A DNA stretch of 64,000 nt from positions 34,427-98,426 of the forward strand of contig NZ_AZFX01000094.1 of assembly GCF_001435835.1 (NCBI RefSeq), read 5' to 3'. The notes under the pieces were generated by a model that saw only the letters and a program-made list of their open reading frames with translations, had not been told where the DNA came from and did not search any database. The stretch is from Lapidilactobacillus concavus DSM 17758 (GTDB taxonomy: Bacteria; Bacillota; Bacilli; Lactobacillales; Lactobacillaceae). A program made the translations under genes and the position numbers. Below are positions 54,700-63,986 of this stretch, piece by piece. Numbering within the stretch: position 1 is the stretch's first letter; every line of letters starts with the position of its first letter.

Positions 54700-54926
54700 C
54701 TATTATCGAGCTAGAAGTAGTAGTTGTCTGATCGTCGTTCAGCAAGTGGGTGGTTGATGCGAACCCATCGGCGGATGCAATGAACTCGTCTAGTTGATCT
54801 TAACTTGAAATTAAGTAGAGTCGAGCGTGTGCCAGCGTTAATGGTTTAGAGGGTTTATTCCAAATCTAGGTGGTACCACGGTCGCGCGTCCTATGAGCAT
54901 ATGCTTATAGGGCGCTTTTTGTATTA
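54700..54926 (+). promoter_or_regulatory. T-box leader, leucine-type, of leuS
   Basis: The T-box sequence AGGTGGTACCACGG lies near 54869-54882, followed by a terminator (CGCGCGTCCTAT..ATAGGGCGC, then TTTTT). Upstream is the long Stem I region with AAGTAG-like text. A likely specifier is CTC at 54785-54787 in the sequence TGAACTCG. Uncharged tRNA-Leu should favour the antiterminator and turn on leuS. The specifier assignment is inference from sequence context. Confidence 0.88.
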
Positions 54927-54982
54927 AAACGAGTTGCTGAACTCGTTTAAAATCAGCGTTAATTCATGATGGAGGTCTTAAA

Positions 54983-57406
54983 ATGTCATACAATCACACC
55001 GTTGTTGAGAAAAAGTGGCAAAAACGTTGGAAGGAAAACCACGAATACCGCGCAACGACCAATCCGGACAAAAAGAAATTCTATGCTTTGGATATGTTCC
55101 CTTATCCTTCTGGTAAAGGCTTGCATGTTGGGCATCCAGAAGGCTATACCGCCACGGATATTATTGCCCGAATGAAACGGGCGCAAGGCTACAACGTTCT
55201 GCATCCAATGGGGTGGGATGCATTTGGCTTGCCTGCCGAACAATATGCCTTGAATACCGGGCATGAACCAAGTGAATTCACAGCAAAAAATATTGCAACT
55301 TTCAAACGTCAAATTAATTCGTTGGGCTTTTCTTACGATTGGGAACGTGAAGTCAACACGACGGATCCTAATTACTACAAGTGGACGCAATGGATATTTG
55401 AACAGATGTACAAAAAGGGACTCGCTTATGAAGCCGAAGTTCCCGTGAACTGGAGTCCAGATTTAGGAACTGTTGTCGCCAATGAAGAGGTCATCGATGG
55501 CAAGACTGAGCGTGGAGGCTTCCCTGTTTACCGCAAGCCAATGCGTCAGTGGATGCTGAAAATCACTGCCTATGCACAGCGTTTGTTAGATGATCTTGAC
55601 TTGGTTGACTGGCCAGAAAGCATTAAAGAAATGCAACGTAACTGGATCGGTCGTTCTGAAGGTGCTGAGATCAAGTTCAATGTCACTTCAGACGCAACGA
55701 CGGATCAAAAGACATTTACGGTCTTCACAACACGGCCTGATACGTTGTTTGGCGCTTCTTACGTTGTGATGGCACCGGAACATGAGCTGGTCGATCAAAT
55801 CACCACAGCGGCTCAGAAAGACGCTGTTGCGAAGTATCAAGACAAAATCAGTCATAAGAGTGATTTGGAACGTACGGATCTCAGTAAAGAAAAAACGGGT
55901 GTCTTCACTGGTGCCTATGCGATCAATCCAGTTAACCAAGAAAAATTACCAATCTGGATATCGGATTATGTCTTAGTTAGTTACGGTACCGGCGCGATTA
56001 TGGCGGTACCTGCGCATGATACGCGCGATTATGAGTTCGCCCGTCAGTTTGACCTGCCTATCAAGCCCGTACTCGAAGGCGGCAACGTGACTGAGGAAGC
56101 TTTCACAGGCGATGGCTTGCACATCAATTCTGGTTTTCTCGACGGTCTTAACAAAGCGGATGCCATTAAGAAGATGCTTGATTGGTTAACGGAAAAAGGA
56201 ATTGGTGAACGCAAAGTTAACTTCAAACTACGTGACTGGTTGTTCAGTCGCCAGCGTTATTGGGGTGAACCAATTCCTGTGATTCATTGGGAAGACGGTG
56301 AAACGACGCTTGTACCTGAGCATGAGCTGCCTTTGCGCCTACCAAAGACGCATGATATCAAACCTTCTGGTACCGGTGAGAGTCCACTCGCAAACTTGAC
56401 AGATTGGGTCAATGTTGTGGACGAAAATGGCCGGAAAGGTCGTCGCGAAACCAATACAATGCCACAGTGGGCGGGTTCGTCATGGTACTATCTGCGTTAT
56501 ATCGATCCACACAATAATGAAAAATTAGCAGACTTCGATAAGTTAAAAGAATGGTTGCCAGTCGATCTATACATCGGTGGTGCTGAGCATGCGGTCCTAC
56601 ATTTACTCTATGCTCGTTTCTGGCATAAATTCCTCTATGATCTTGGGGTTGTGCCAACACCAGAGCCATTCCAGCATTTGGTTAACCAAGGCATGATCTT
56701 GGGTGAAAACCACGAGAAGATGTCCAAATCAAAAGGTAATGTTGTTAATCCGGATGAAGTTGTTGAACAATTTGGAGCAGATACTTTACGACTCTACGAA
56801 ATGTTCATGGGACCTTTGGATGCTTCCATTCAATGGAGCGAAGATGGTTTAGCAGGTGCGCGTCGTTTCTTAGACCGTGTTTGGCGGTTATTCATCGATG
56901 ACGACGGCAAATTACGTGATCGGATTACAACCGTGAATGATGGTCGTTTAGATCGTATTTATAACCAAACGGTCAAAAAAGTTACCGAAGACTTTGAAGC
57001 TATCCACTTCAACACAGGAATTTCGCAATTGATGGTCTTCATCAATGAAGCTTATAAAGTTGATGCGTTACCACTCGCTGATGTTGAAGGTTTCGTGAAG
57101 TTGCTGGCACCCGTTGCCCCTCACATGATGTCAGAAATTTGGGAAAAACTTGGACACGAAGACACCATCACGTACGCCGCTTGGCCAACGTTTGACGAGA
57201 AGTTCTTGATTGATGATCAAGTCGAGCTCATTATTCAAGTCAACGGTAAACGTCGCTCTAAACTACAAGTTAAGAAAGACGAAGATCGCGAAGTCATTGA
57301 GAAACAAGCTTTAGCCGACGAGCATCTACAACAGTTCATCGCAGATAAGCAAGTGGTCAAAGTGATCGTTGTCCCAAACAAGATCGTAAACGTCGTCGTT
57401 AAATAA
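54983..57406 (+). CDS. leuS: Leucyl-tRNA synthetase
   Basis: This 807-residue class I synthetase charges tRNA-Leu. The HIGH-type motif is LHVGHPEG (His48-His51), the KMSKS motif is at 579-583, the editing domain lies in between (about 225-420), with [19 protein letters not shown] typical of leucine editing. The C-terminal anticodon domain is complete. The start ATG follows GGAGG. Transcription is under a T-box, so it responds to leucine charging. Confidence 0.98.
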   Translation: MSYNHTVVEKKWQKRWKENHEYRATTNPDKKKFYALDMFPYPSGKGLHVGHPEGYTATDIIARMKRAQGYNVLHPMGWDAFGLPAEQYALNTGHEPSEFTAKNIATFKRQINSLGFSYDWEREVNTTDPNYYKWTQWIFEQMYKKGLAYEAEVPVNWSPDLGTVVANEEVIDGKTERGGFPVYRKPMRQWMLKITAYAQRLLDDLDLVDWPESIKEMQRNWIGRSEGAEIKFNVTSDATTDQKTFTVFTTRPDTLFGASYVVMAPEHELVDQITTAAQKDAVAKYQDKISHKSDLERTDLSKEKTGVFTGAYAINPVNQEKLPIWISDYVLVSYGTGAIMAVPAHDTRDYEFARQFDLPIKPVLEGGNVTEEAFTGDGLHINSGFLDGLNKADAIKKMLDWLTEKGIGERKVNFKLRDWLFSRQRYWGEPIPVIHWEDGETTLVPEHELPLRLPKTHDIKPSGTGESPLANLTDWVNVVDENGRKGRRETNTMPQWAGSSWYYLRYIDPHNNEKLADFDKLKEWLPVDLYIGGAEHAVLHLLYARFWHKFLYDLGVVPTPEPFQHLVNQGMILGENHEKMSKSKGNVVNPDEVVEQFGADTLRLYEMFMGPLDASIQWSEDGLAGARRFLDRVWRLFIDDDGKLRDRITTVNDGRLDRIYNQTVKKVTEDFEAIHFNTGISQLMVFINEAYKVDALPLADVEGFVKLLAPVAPHMMSEIWEKLGHEDTITYAAWPTFDEKFLIDDQVELIIQVNGKRRSKLQVKKDEDREVIEKQALADEHLQQFIADKQVVKVIVVPNKIVNVVVK

Positions 57407-57546
57407 TTAAGCACGAGATGCGCTAAGTGAGATGACAAAGCAAAACTTTTGATTAACGAGTGTGTCCAACAGACTTTACAGCGGCTGCCATGTTATACTG
57501 CATTTGAAAAGTCGCAGTAGCAGACGTTGTGAGGGAGGGCATAGCA

Positions 57547-57723
57547 ATGTTAATTGCAATCTTGATGATTTTGGCGATAGTTGTTGTCTCGTATTTCGTA
57601 TTTGGAGGCTTCGCCGAAACGATTGGTCAACTCATCCGTGCACACAGGCAGTCAGGGATGCCTTACCGGCAATTGATCAATCCCGCAATACGTGAAGCAA
57701 AGCAGAAGTTCTCAGGGAAATAA
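57547..57723 (+). CDS. Small membrane protein, 58 residues
   Basis: The ATG at 57547 follows GGGAGGG. One hydrophobic helix (about 2-25, MLIAILMILAIVVVSYFVFG) is followed by a short basic tail (RAHRQSGMPYRQL..REAKQKF). The stop codon is in the loop of a good terminator, which supports a real gene. No family is recognised. Possible roles are a small membrane regulator or a subunit; nothing in the context decides this. Confidence 0.6.
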   Translation: MLIAILMILAIVVVSYFVFGGFAETIGQLIRAHRQSGMPYRQLINPAIREAKQKFSGK

Positions 57724-57738
57724 CCTGAGGGCTTTTTT
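57708..57738 (+). terminator. Terminator of the small membrane protein gene
   Basis: CTCAGG pairs with CCTGAG, extended by G-U pairs, then TTTTTT. The stop codon lies in the loop. Confidence 0.75.
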
Positions 57739-57900
57739 ACTTAGGCTGAAACCTTGATGTTACCATTGTTTGTCATGGTTTCGATCATTCGTTGAATCAT
57801 AAAACATCGTTAAAAGTCGGTAAGGGCCGTTTTATTCGTTGGTCAAGTAGGTTACAATTAATTCAATTCAAAATTGTCATTTTACAAGGGAGCACATGAT

Positions 57901-59568
57901 TTGGCAAACGAAACTCGGCGCCGAACTGGTTCAAATTCGTCGCCTCTCACTAATCAAAATCATAATAGTCAAGAGAGTTTAGTTCGTGGTTCGGCTTGGA
58001 TCACTGCTGGGAGTATCTTCTCTCGGATTCTAGGCGCGGTTTATATCATGTTATGGTTGCCGATGATCGGTAACGCGGAAACCGGGAACTTGGCCAACTC
58101 GCTTTTTGGTAAGGGCTATAATATCTATAGTGTCTTCTTGCTGATCTCAACCGCTGGGATTCCCGGCGCAATTGCTAAGCAGGTTGCTCATTATAATACC
58201 CTAAACGAATACCGAGTGGGTCAACGGCTGTTCAAGACAGGTGTGAAACTGATGGCGATTTTAGGCGTCATTTCTGCAGCTGTGATGTATTTTGCGGCAC
58301 CGCTCTATGCGCAGTCTGCACCAGAAATTCCGGTTTATCGCTCACTGAGTGCTGCAATTTTGATTATTCCGTTTTTGAGTATTATTCGCGGGTATTTCCA
58401 GGGCTTTAATCAGATGGCGCCTTCAGCTGTTTCTCAATTTGTGGAACAACTGGCGCGAATTATTTATTTACTGGGTGCCACTTTTGTCATCATGGAAATT
58501 CAGCACGGACACTATACTGAAGCGGTGGTGCAATCGACTTTTGCTGCATTTATTGGTGCTATTTTTGGTATTCTGACTTTAGGCTGGTTCTATTGGCGGC
58601 AACGACACGATTTTCAGACATTAATTGCCAATTCAAACGATGATATTAAGGTGTCAACGCGCGATTTGATCATGGATATCGTCCAACAATCGATTCCATT
58701 CATCATCTTAGGCTCAGGGATCGCGATTTTCCAATTGATTGATCAGTATACCTTCAACCAATTTATGCGTCATTTCGTGATTGCTTCCTCAAGACAACTC
58801 GATATTTTCTTCGCAATTTTCAACTTTAACGCGAATAAATTAGTCATGATCGTGATTTCGTTTGCCTCCGCCATGTCCGTTGCGTCGATCCCACTTTTAT
58901 CGGCAGCACATGCCCGTGATGATCGGAAGGATATGTCGCGTCAGATTGCGAACATTCTGCAACTTTTCTTAATTATTATGTTGCCAGCTTCATTCGGTGT
59001 CGCGGCGGTTGCTGGTCCACTCTACACACTATTTTATGGTTATGATCTTTTAGGTATTCATGTTTTACAAGTGAACGCCTTTACGGCTATTTTAATGGGG
59101 CTCTTCACGGTTTTAGCAGCAATTTTACAAGGTCTCTATCAGAATCGCGCCGCGATGTTTTATTTGATCATCGGAACAGCGGTCAAAATCGTACTGCAAT
59201 ATCCAGCAATTGCAATTTTCAAAGTTTACGGGCCGTTAATTTCGACGGCACTGGGCATGCTGGTTACTAGTGCATTGATGATTGAGTCGTTATATCAAGT
59301 TTACCATTTCAAACTCGAACAAACGGCACGACGCATGTTAGCTATTCTAATTTTCTCGCTGATCATGTTTGTCGTGACGATTGGCGTGGTTCATCTGTTC
59401 GGGCTCTTCCTGCCAGAAACACGTAAGATCTATGCCGCGTTTATTCTGTTCGTTGCGGTGATCATTGGTGGCGGTGTTTACGCCTTCTTGATTTTGCGGA
59501 CGCGTTTGGCAGATCGAATCCTGGGTACAAAAATTGGCGGGTTACGCCGGAGGTTGCATATTCAATGA
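57901..59568 (+). CDS. Lipid-linked precursor flippase family (MurJ/SpoVB/YtgP-like, MVF)
   Basis: The start is the TTG at 57901 eight bases after AAGGGAG, giving 555 residues. After a polar N-terminus (about 1-30) come about fourteen helices. RGSAWITAGSIFSRILGAVYIM and TAGIPGAIAKQVAHYN mark the polysaccharide-biosynthesis/MOP superfamily as in YtgP/SpoVB. Relatives flip lipid II or other wall-precursor lipids. It overlaps the following pseudouridine synthase gene by four bases (ATGA), an association common in lactobacilli. Which lipid it moves is not settled by sequence. Confidence 0.88.
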   Translation: MANETRRRTGSNSSPLTNQNHNSQESLVRGSAWITAGSIFSRILGAVYIMLWLPMIGNAETGNLANSLFGKGYNIYSVFLLISTAGIPGAIAKQVAHYNTLNEYRVGQRLFKTGVKLMAILGVISAAVMYFAAPLYAQSAPEIPVYRSLSAAILIIPFLSIIRGYFQGFNQMAPSAVSQFVEQLARIIYLLGATFVIMEIQHGHYTEAVVQSTFAAFIGAIFGILTLGWFYWRQRHDFQTLIANSNDDIKVSTRDLIMDIVQQSIPFIILGSGIAIFQLIDQYTFNQFMRHFVIASSRQLDIFFAIFNFNANKLVMIVISFASAMSVASIPLLSAAHARDDRKDMSRQIANILQLFLIIMLPASFGVAAVAGPLYTLFYGYDLLGIHVLQVNAFTAILMGLFTVLAAILQGLYQNRAAMFYLIIGTAVKIVLQYPAIAIFKVYGPLISTALGMLVTSALMIESLYQVYHFKLEQTARRMLAILIFSLIMFVVTIGVVHLFGLFLPETRKIYAAFILFVAVIIGGGVYAFLILRTRLADRILGTKIGGLRRRLHIQ

Positions 59569-60284
59569 GATTAGACCGTTTATTAAGTGAGATGGGTTTT
59601 GGTTCACGCCGTGAAGTCAAGTTAGAAATTAAAAAAGGACGCGTACGTGTCAATGAAGTACTTGTCAAAGACAGTAGTCGCGCCATTCAAGCTGCTGATC
59701 GCGTCACTGTCGATGGTGAAGTGGTTAATTACGCTGAGTTTCAATATTATGTGCTGAATAAACCGGCAGGATATTTGTCAGCGACTGAAGATAAACATGG
59801 TCAGTTGACTGTGATGGATCTTTTAACTCCAGAGTTGCCTCATTATGCGGATTTAGCGCCAGTCGGCCGATTAGATCAAGATACGACGGGATTATTGTTG
59901 ATCACCAACGATGGTCAGCTTGCGCATCATTTATTGCAGCCGAAGTTTCATGTGACGAAGACTTATCGAGCGCGCGTTTCTGGAATCGTCGACGATGAAC
60001 TTATTCACCTTTTTGAGGTGGGGGTCAAGCTCAGTGACTTCACAACTCAACCGGCCGGATTAGAAATTGTTGAACGAAATCAGTCGGCCAATGAGAGCGA
60101 AGTGCTAGTCACGATTGCCGAAGGAAAATACCATCAGGTCAAACGGATGTTGGGTGTATTCAATCATGACGTGGTTGACTTACAGCGCGTGGCGTTCGGG
60201 CCACTGCAACTGGATGAATCACTTGAGGAAGGCGAATATCGCGCCTTAACCGCGGATGAACTTGCCGCTTTGAAACACGTTTGA
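59565..60284 (+). CDS. 16S rRNA-type pseudouridine synthase (RsuA family)
   Basis: This 239-residue enzyme has an N-terminal S4 RNA-binding domain (MRLDRLLSEMGFGSRREVK) and the RsuA/RluB/E/F catalytic part with the aspartate motif PVGRLDQDTTGLLLITNDG (about 100-120). C-terminal KYHQVKRMLG is the usual third motif. It modifies rRNA; the exact site (16S U516-like or 23S) is not certain. Translationally coupled to the flippase gene. Confidence 0.92.
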   Translation: MRLDRLLSEMGFGSRREVKLEIKKGRVRVNEVLVKDSSRAIQAADRVTVDGEVVNYAEFQYYVLNKPAGYLSATEDKHGQLTVMDLLTPELPHYADLAPVGRLDQDTTGLLLITNDGQLAHHLLQPKFHVTKTYRARVSGIVDDELIHLFEVGVKLSDFTTQPAGLEIVERNQSANESEVLVTIAEGKYHQVKRMLGVFNHDVVDLQRVAFGPLQLDESLEEGEYRALTADELAALKHV

Positions 60285-60335
60285 TGCTCAAGTAGACGGC
60301 ATCCCGAAGACTGGACAGGATTAAATCTATTGATC

Positions 60336-60388
60336 AAAAAGCCCACAAGGATAGACGAAATCGTCTAAACTTGTGGGCTTTTTTTAAA
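60336..60388 (+). terminator. Rho-independent terminator after the pseudouridine synthase gene
   Basis: AAAAAGCCCACAAG pairs with CTTGTGGGCTTTTT, enclosing TAGACGA/TCGTCTA-like bases; T run follows. Confidence 0.9.
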
Positions 60389-60542
60389 AAAATTAAATCG
60401 CTGGGGCGGGTAGCTCCTTGAAATCAAAAGTGACGGCTAGTCAGTCAAATAAGCAAATAATTCTGACCTTGGCGGATTGGCTTGCTACACTAAAAGTGAA
60501 GTACCACTTAATTTCCGTCAGATCACTAAGGGAGGAATTTAG

Positions 60543-60989
60543 ATGTCATACCGGAAGTTTTTTGCCATGTTAACTGTTTCTGGCATTGTCATGTTTGTTC
60601 TGATGTATCTTAATATTTTCTCGGTTCATGATTTTTTTGTGGGGCAGATGAAGATTTGGATGACCTTGATGATGGTTGCCGCAATGGCAATCGTGATGAT
60701 GTTGTTCATGGGTAAGATGTACAAGAACAAGCGCCTGAATCGTGGCATTATCATTGGGAGTGCGGTCGCGTTTGCGCTGTGCCTGTTTCTTGTTCGTTCA
60801 CAGCGTACGGTTGGTGATGAGTCGTGGTTGCGAGCGATGATTCCTCATCACTCGATTGCCATCTTGACCAGTACGCGTGCTCAGTTAGAAGACGAGGAAG
60901 TTAAGGCACTCGCTGAAAAAATCGCCCAAGATCAGCGTTCAGAAATCGACCAAATGACAGAGCTGTTAGAAAAACTCAAAAAAGATTAA
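60543..60989 (+). CDS. DUF305 family membrane protein
   Basis: This 148-residue protein has three membrane helices (about 5-25, 35-60, 70-88), then a C-terminal DUF305/ferritin-like helix with MIPHHSIAILTSTRA, where His-His is the conserved pair, and ends in a charged helix (IAQDQRSEIDQMTELLEKLKK). DUF305 domains are usually outside the cytoplasm and may bind metal; the function is unknown. The start follows GGGAGG. It is monocistronic with its own terminator. Confidence 0.85.
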   Translation: MSYRKFFAMLTVSGIVMFVLMYLNIFSVHDFFVGQMKIWMTLMMVAAMAIVMMLFMGKMYKNKRLNRGIIIGSAVAFALCLFLVRSQRTVGDESWLRAMIPHHSIAILTSTRAQLEDEEVKALAEKIAQDQRSEIDQMTELLEKLKKD

Positions 60990-61017
60990 TCATTGACTCG
61001 TCGGAATATTGAGAAGA

Positions 61018-61050
61018 CGTGGTAAGCTATTTAGCTTACCACGCCTTTTT
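61018..61050. terminator. Terminator between the DUF305 and nnrD genes
   Basis: CGTGGTAAGCTA and TAGCTTACCACG form a perfect stem with a two-base centre, then CCTTTTT. The genes converge. Confidence 0.85.
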
Positions 61051-61057
61051 GTGAGAA

Positions 61058-61921
61058 TTAGTCTGTCATTTGGGCATATTTCGTCATGAGTCGGGGAACC
61101 AGGCGAATTAATTGTGAGGGTAGGACGACGTAGTGCGTGCGTGCCAGTGTTTCACCGGCCAAACCATGTAGATAAACGGCGGCGTTTGTGGCAGCAAGTG
61201 GCGACTTAAATTGGCCAATCATCGCCGCAATGATGCCGGTCAACGTGTCACCCATGCCACCAATTGCCATGGCAGGATGACCACTCGTGTTCTCGAAGCA
61301 CGCTTCACCTGCGTAAACTTGGGTGCGATGTTGTTTCAACACTAGAATGGTTGCAGGAGGAAAGAAGTTGGTTAATGCCGCCTGATTTTGTGCCACAGTT
61401 TGTGCCGCAATCGGTAGTTGACTCAGACGGTGCCATTCTTCTTGATGTGGGGTCAAAATCAATTGCGCGGCGGTGGATTCAATGCCACTCGTTTGTTTTT
61501 CGGCGAAGGCTTGTGCAATCAACGTGAGTGCGGAGCCATCTAGAATCAACGTCTGTGTCTTGGTGACCGTTGCGAGTGTCCACGTCAACAACTCGCGGGC
61601 AAAGCCGTCTAGACCCAAGCCAGGCCCAATAACGATGACATCCGCCGCAGTGATTGAGGGTGCGAGTTCAGCGCGCTCGTGCCAGTTGACAAACATGATT
61701 TCAGGATGAGTTGCATGTAATGCGGTTCGATTGACCGGGTCGGAGGCTAGGGTGATCAACCCTGCGCCGGTATACAATGCCGCACTTGCGCTCATGATTC
61801 CGGCACCACCATAAGTTTGGTTACCGCCAATAATAACGACACGGCCATAATTACCCTTGTGAGATTCGGCTGCGCGCGGCCGAATGACTTGGCTTAAATT
61901 TTTATCTGTAATTGGAATCAC
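61058..61921 (-). CDS. nnrD: ADP-dependent NAD(P)H-hydrate dehydratase
   Basis: The start is the GTG at 61921, eight bases after AAGGAG (287 residues); earlier GTGs are too close to it. The enzyme repairs damaged NAD(P)H hydrates at the expense of ADP. KGNYGRVVIIGGNQTYGGAGIMSA at the start and the C-terminal MAIGGMGDTLTGIIAAMIGQ carry the ribokinase-like site. There is no NnrE epimerase domain, so the epimerase would be a separate gene. It is monocistronic. Confidence 0.93.
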   Translation of the reverse strand: MIPITDKNLSQVIRPRAAESHKGNYGRVVIIGGNQTYGGAGIMSASAALYTGAGLITLASDPVNRTALHATHPEIMFVNWHERAELAPSITAADVIVIGPGLGLDGFARELLTWTLATVTKTQTLILDGSALTLIAQAFAEKQTSGIESTAAQLILTPHQEEWHRLSQLPIAAQTVAQNQAALTNFFPPATILVLKQHRTQVYAGEACFENTSGHPAMAIGGMGDTLTGIIAAMIGQFKSPLAATNAAVYLHGLAGETLARTHYVVLPSQLIRLVPRLMTKYAQMTD

Positions 61922-62247
61922 AAGCACCACTCCTTTGAAATTGTCGTCTCTGAAGTTAAGCCGAATGGATCAGCTCATCTAATTCGAGCATAATCAACTC
62001 AGTAGGTAGTGTCAAATTGCAGCTATCTTACCAGTCGGTTCACCTTGTGAGTGGTGATTCCCGCTGAACTCAGCCATGGTGAACGAAATAGATCAAAGTC
62101 GCTGTGACTTGCCGAATCGTTTCATATTCGCTAAACTAAATCTAATTATCTTTTTGTAGCGATGAGCTCATCGTCTTTTAAGTTGTCGGGATTGCTGCAG
62201 CGCCTGGCGACTTCTAGCTTGACTAAAATGTGTGGGAGGAAATTGAA
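61922..62247. other. Divergent intergenic region between nnrD and the HAD gene
   Basis: A promoter for the HAD gene is at 62109-62137. The leader contains CGATGA/TCATCG, a 14-base hairpin (about 62159-62172). Nothing else is recognised on either strand. Confidence 0.5.
62109..62137 (+). promoter_or_regulatory. Promoter of the HAD phosphatase gene
   Basis: TTGCCG (62109-62114), 17-base spacer, TAAACT (62132-62137). The leader is about 105 bases. Confidence 0.5.
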
Positions 62248-63057
62248 TTGACACCGAAATTGATTGCGCTTGATCTGGATGGGACAACTTTAAATACAGA
62301 GGGGAAAATTTCATCGAGAACTCGTCGCGTCTTAACGAAAGCACGGGAGGCCGGCCATGAAGTGGTTATTGCCACTGGACGGCCAGATAGTATCAGCGAA
62401 GATCTATACGATGAGTTGGAATTGACCACACCCATGATCAACTTTAATGGCGCATTAGTCCACGTCCCTCATCAACAATGGGCTTTCGAATATCAACGGA
62501 CGTTAGCACCTGCCACCGTGATCCAACTACTGACTTTGCGCGAACAGTTTCCAATCAAGGTCATGGTTGCTGAAGGTAAACGACTCTTGCTGGCAGACCG
62601 TCCATATGCTAACATTCCGTTCTTACCCGACATGCTCGAGCCTAAAGTCTTGTTGAGCGCGCAAACGTTGCAACAAGCCCCCATTTCTGTCACGATGTTC
62701 ACGCCGGAAGAGAATAGTGCGGCTTTGCGTGCAGCTATTCAGGCTCAGAATTTCCCCGTCAGTGTCCAAAGCTGGGGCTCATGGAGTGGTAAAAACGCAG
62801 CGCTTGAAGTGGTCAGCCAACACATCAATAAAGCTGTTGCACTAAAATTCGTTGCTGAGAAATTGCACTTCACTGCCGACAACATCATTGCGTTTGGCGA
62901 CGATGACAATGACATCGAAATGTTGCATTATGCAGGCTTAGGCATTGCGATGAAGAACGCTAATCCTAAAATTATGACGCAAATCAAACAACAGACGCCA
63001 TTGACCAATGCAGAAGATGGTGTTGCCCGTTATTTGGAAGCCTATTTGGGATTATAA
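62248..63057 (+). CDS. Cof-type HAD-IIB phosphatase
   Basis: The start is the TTG at 62248, eight bases after GGGAGG, giving 269 residues. HAD motif I is ALDLDGTTLN, motif II is IATGRP, and the end has FGDDDNDIEMLHYAGLGIAMKNA. A type-IIB cap domain (about 85-185) lies between. Such enzymes dephosphorylate sugar phosphates, FMN or thiamine-related compounds; the real target is unknown. Confidence 0.93.
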   Translation: MTPKLIALDLDGTTLNTEGKISSRTRRVLTKAREAGHEVVIATGRPDSISEDLYDELELTTPMINFNGALVHVPHQQWAFEYQRTLAPATVIQLLTLREQFPIKVMVAEGKRLLLADRPYANIPFLPDMLEPKVLLSAQTLQQAPISVTMFTPEENSAALRAAIQAQNFPVSVQSWGSWSGKNAALEVVSQHINKAVALKFVAEKLHFTADNIIAFGDDDNDIEMLHYAGLGIAMKNANPKIMTQIKQQTPLTNAEDGVARYLEAYLGL

Positions 63058-63081
63058 ATGAATAGACTAGATTCACGACTG

Positions 63082-63117
63082 AAACCACTAGCAACTCGAA
63101 GTTGCCAGTGGTTTTTT
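63082..63117 (+). terminator. Rho-independent terminator after the HAD gene
   Basis: AAACCACT-GCAACT and AGTTGC-AGTGGTTT form a stem with single bulges; T run follows. Confidence 0.85.
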
Positions 63118-63211
63118 GATGGCTGACGTTGAAATGGGCGGGGACATTTAAAGCACGAAGGCACAAAAAGAAGGCGGTTACGCCGTTTTGATTCTTCATC
63201 GTCCAATATTT

Positions 63212-63228
63212 TGTAACCAAATTGTAAC
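63212..63228 (+). promoter_or_regulatory. WalR (YycF)-type box
   Basis: TGTAAC, five bases, TGTAAC: a perfect fit to the direct-repeat consensus TGTWAH-N5-TGTWAH of the WalRK essential cell-wall two-component system. It abuts the -35 box of the next gene. Confidence 0.55.
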
Positions 63229-63257
63229 TTACGAGCGTTTTTTAATTTCTGTATACT
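63229..63257 (+). promoter_or_regulatory. Promoter of the DUF2798 gene
   Basis: TTACGA (63229-63234), 17-base spacer, TATACT (63252-63257). The weak -35 next to a WalR-type box suggests an activator-dependent promoter. Confidence 0.55.
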
Positions 63258-63397
63258 AATCACTATTGCGTTAAAAAATGTCGCTGTGCTGGATTGAATC
63301 TGGTGGTACGTGGATGAAATAACGAGACGTTTCATTCACGACAAATTCAGGCAGGGTAGGTATTGCGCAAAAAAATGTGTTTGAATGGGAGAATAGT

Positions 63398-63907
63398 ATG
63401 CCTCGGAATTGGAAAGAAGAAGTTGTTTTTACAGCAATCATGGCAGGTTTGATGGTTTTAGTGATGGTTGGTTATAATGTTGCGTTGGCCCAAGGGTTCA
63501 CGAAGGGTTTTATCCTGGATGTGTTAGCCGAATATCCTGGTGGTTTGTTGGTTGCCGTTCTATTGGACTTATTAATTGTTGGTCCTCTCGCTAAGAAATT
63601 AGCCTTTAAATATATTATCAATGATTATATGAAGAAAAACGTCGTATTGATTGGTATCACAATTTCAGTCATGATGGTTTTAGGTATGGTCTCATGCATG
63701 TCACTGTTTGGCATGATCATGGCTCATAACATGGGTGGCAATGTTTTAGCTACTTATGGTCACACCTGGTTGTTTAACCTCATCATGGCGTTGCCACTTC
63801 AATTACTGATTGTCGGGCCAATTGCGCGTACGGTTTTAAGCAAAACCCAAGCCGCTGCTGATAAGATGAGTGCGGCGCAAGAACAAGCGGTTGAGGATAA
63901 CGATTAA
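63398..63907 (+). CDS. DUF2798 family membrane protein
   Basis: The start is the ATG at 63398 after GGGAG, giving 169 residues. Four membrane helices (about 12-32, 42-65, 82-105, 117-140) form two similar halves, each ending in a helix with IVGPLAKKLAFK or IVGPIARTVLSK, as in tandem DUF2798 proteins. Function is not known. The upstream WalR-type box suggests a link with wall stress. The C-terminus is a polar tail. Confidence 0.85.
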   Translation: MPRNWKEEVVFTAIMAGLMVLVMVGYNVALAQGFTKGFILDVLAEYPGGLLVAVLLDLLIVGPLAKKLAFKYIINDYMKKNVVLIGITISVMMVLGMVSCMSLFGMIMAHNMGGNVLATYGHTWLFNLIMALPLQLLIVGPIARTVLSKTQAAADKMSAAQEQAVEDND

Positions 63908-63957
63908 GCCTAATCAGACAACGTTTCTAGCGTAAAAAATTGATTGAGTGTTAATAC

Positions 63958-63986
63958 TTGCAACCGGTTACAACTCATGCTAATAT
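63958..63986 (+). promoter_or_regulatory. Promoter with overlapping LacI-type operator, gene beyond the right edge
   Basis: TTGCAA (63958-63963), 17-base spacer, TAATAT (63981-63986). The -35 begins the imperfect palindrome TTGCAACCGGTTACAA (63958-63973) with a CCGG centre, the symmetry of LacI/GalR-family operators; it also matches 11 of 14 cre positions. The regulated gene lies past position 64000. Confidence 0.5.

Larger units (their letters stand above)
63058..63397. other. Intergenic region: terminator, WalR-type box and promoter
   Basis: The left part is the HAD gene terminator. The middle (63120-63205) holds nothing recognised. The right part carries the tandem TGTAAC repeats and promoter of the DUF2798 gene, then a leader of about 130 bases. 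Confidence 0.6.

Noticed and set aside
57462..57695. 77-codon frame overlapping the small membrane protein
   Set aside because: No ribosome binding site and no protein-like composition; the frame at 57547 has both.
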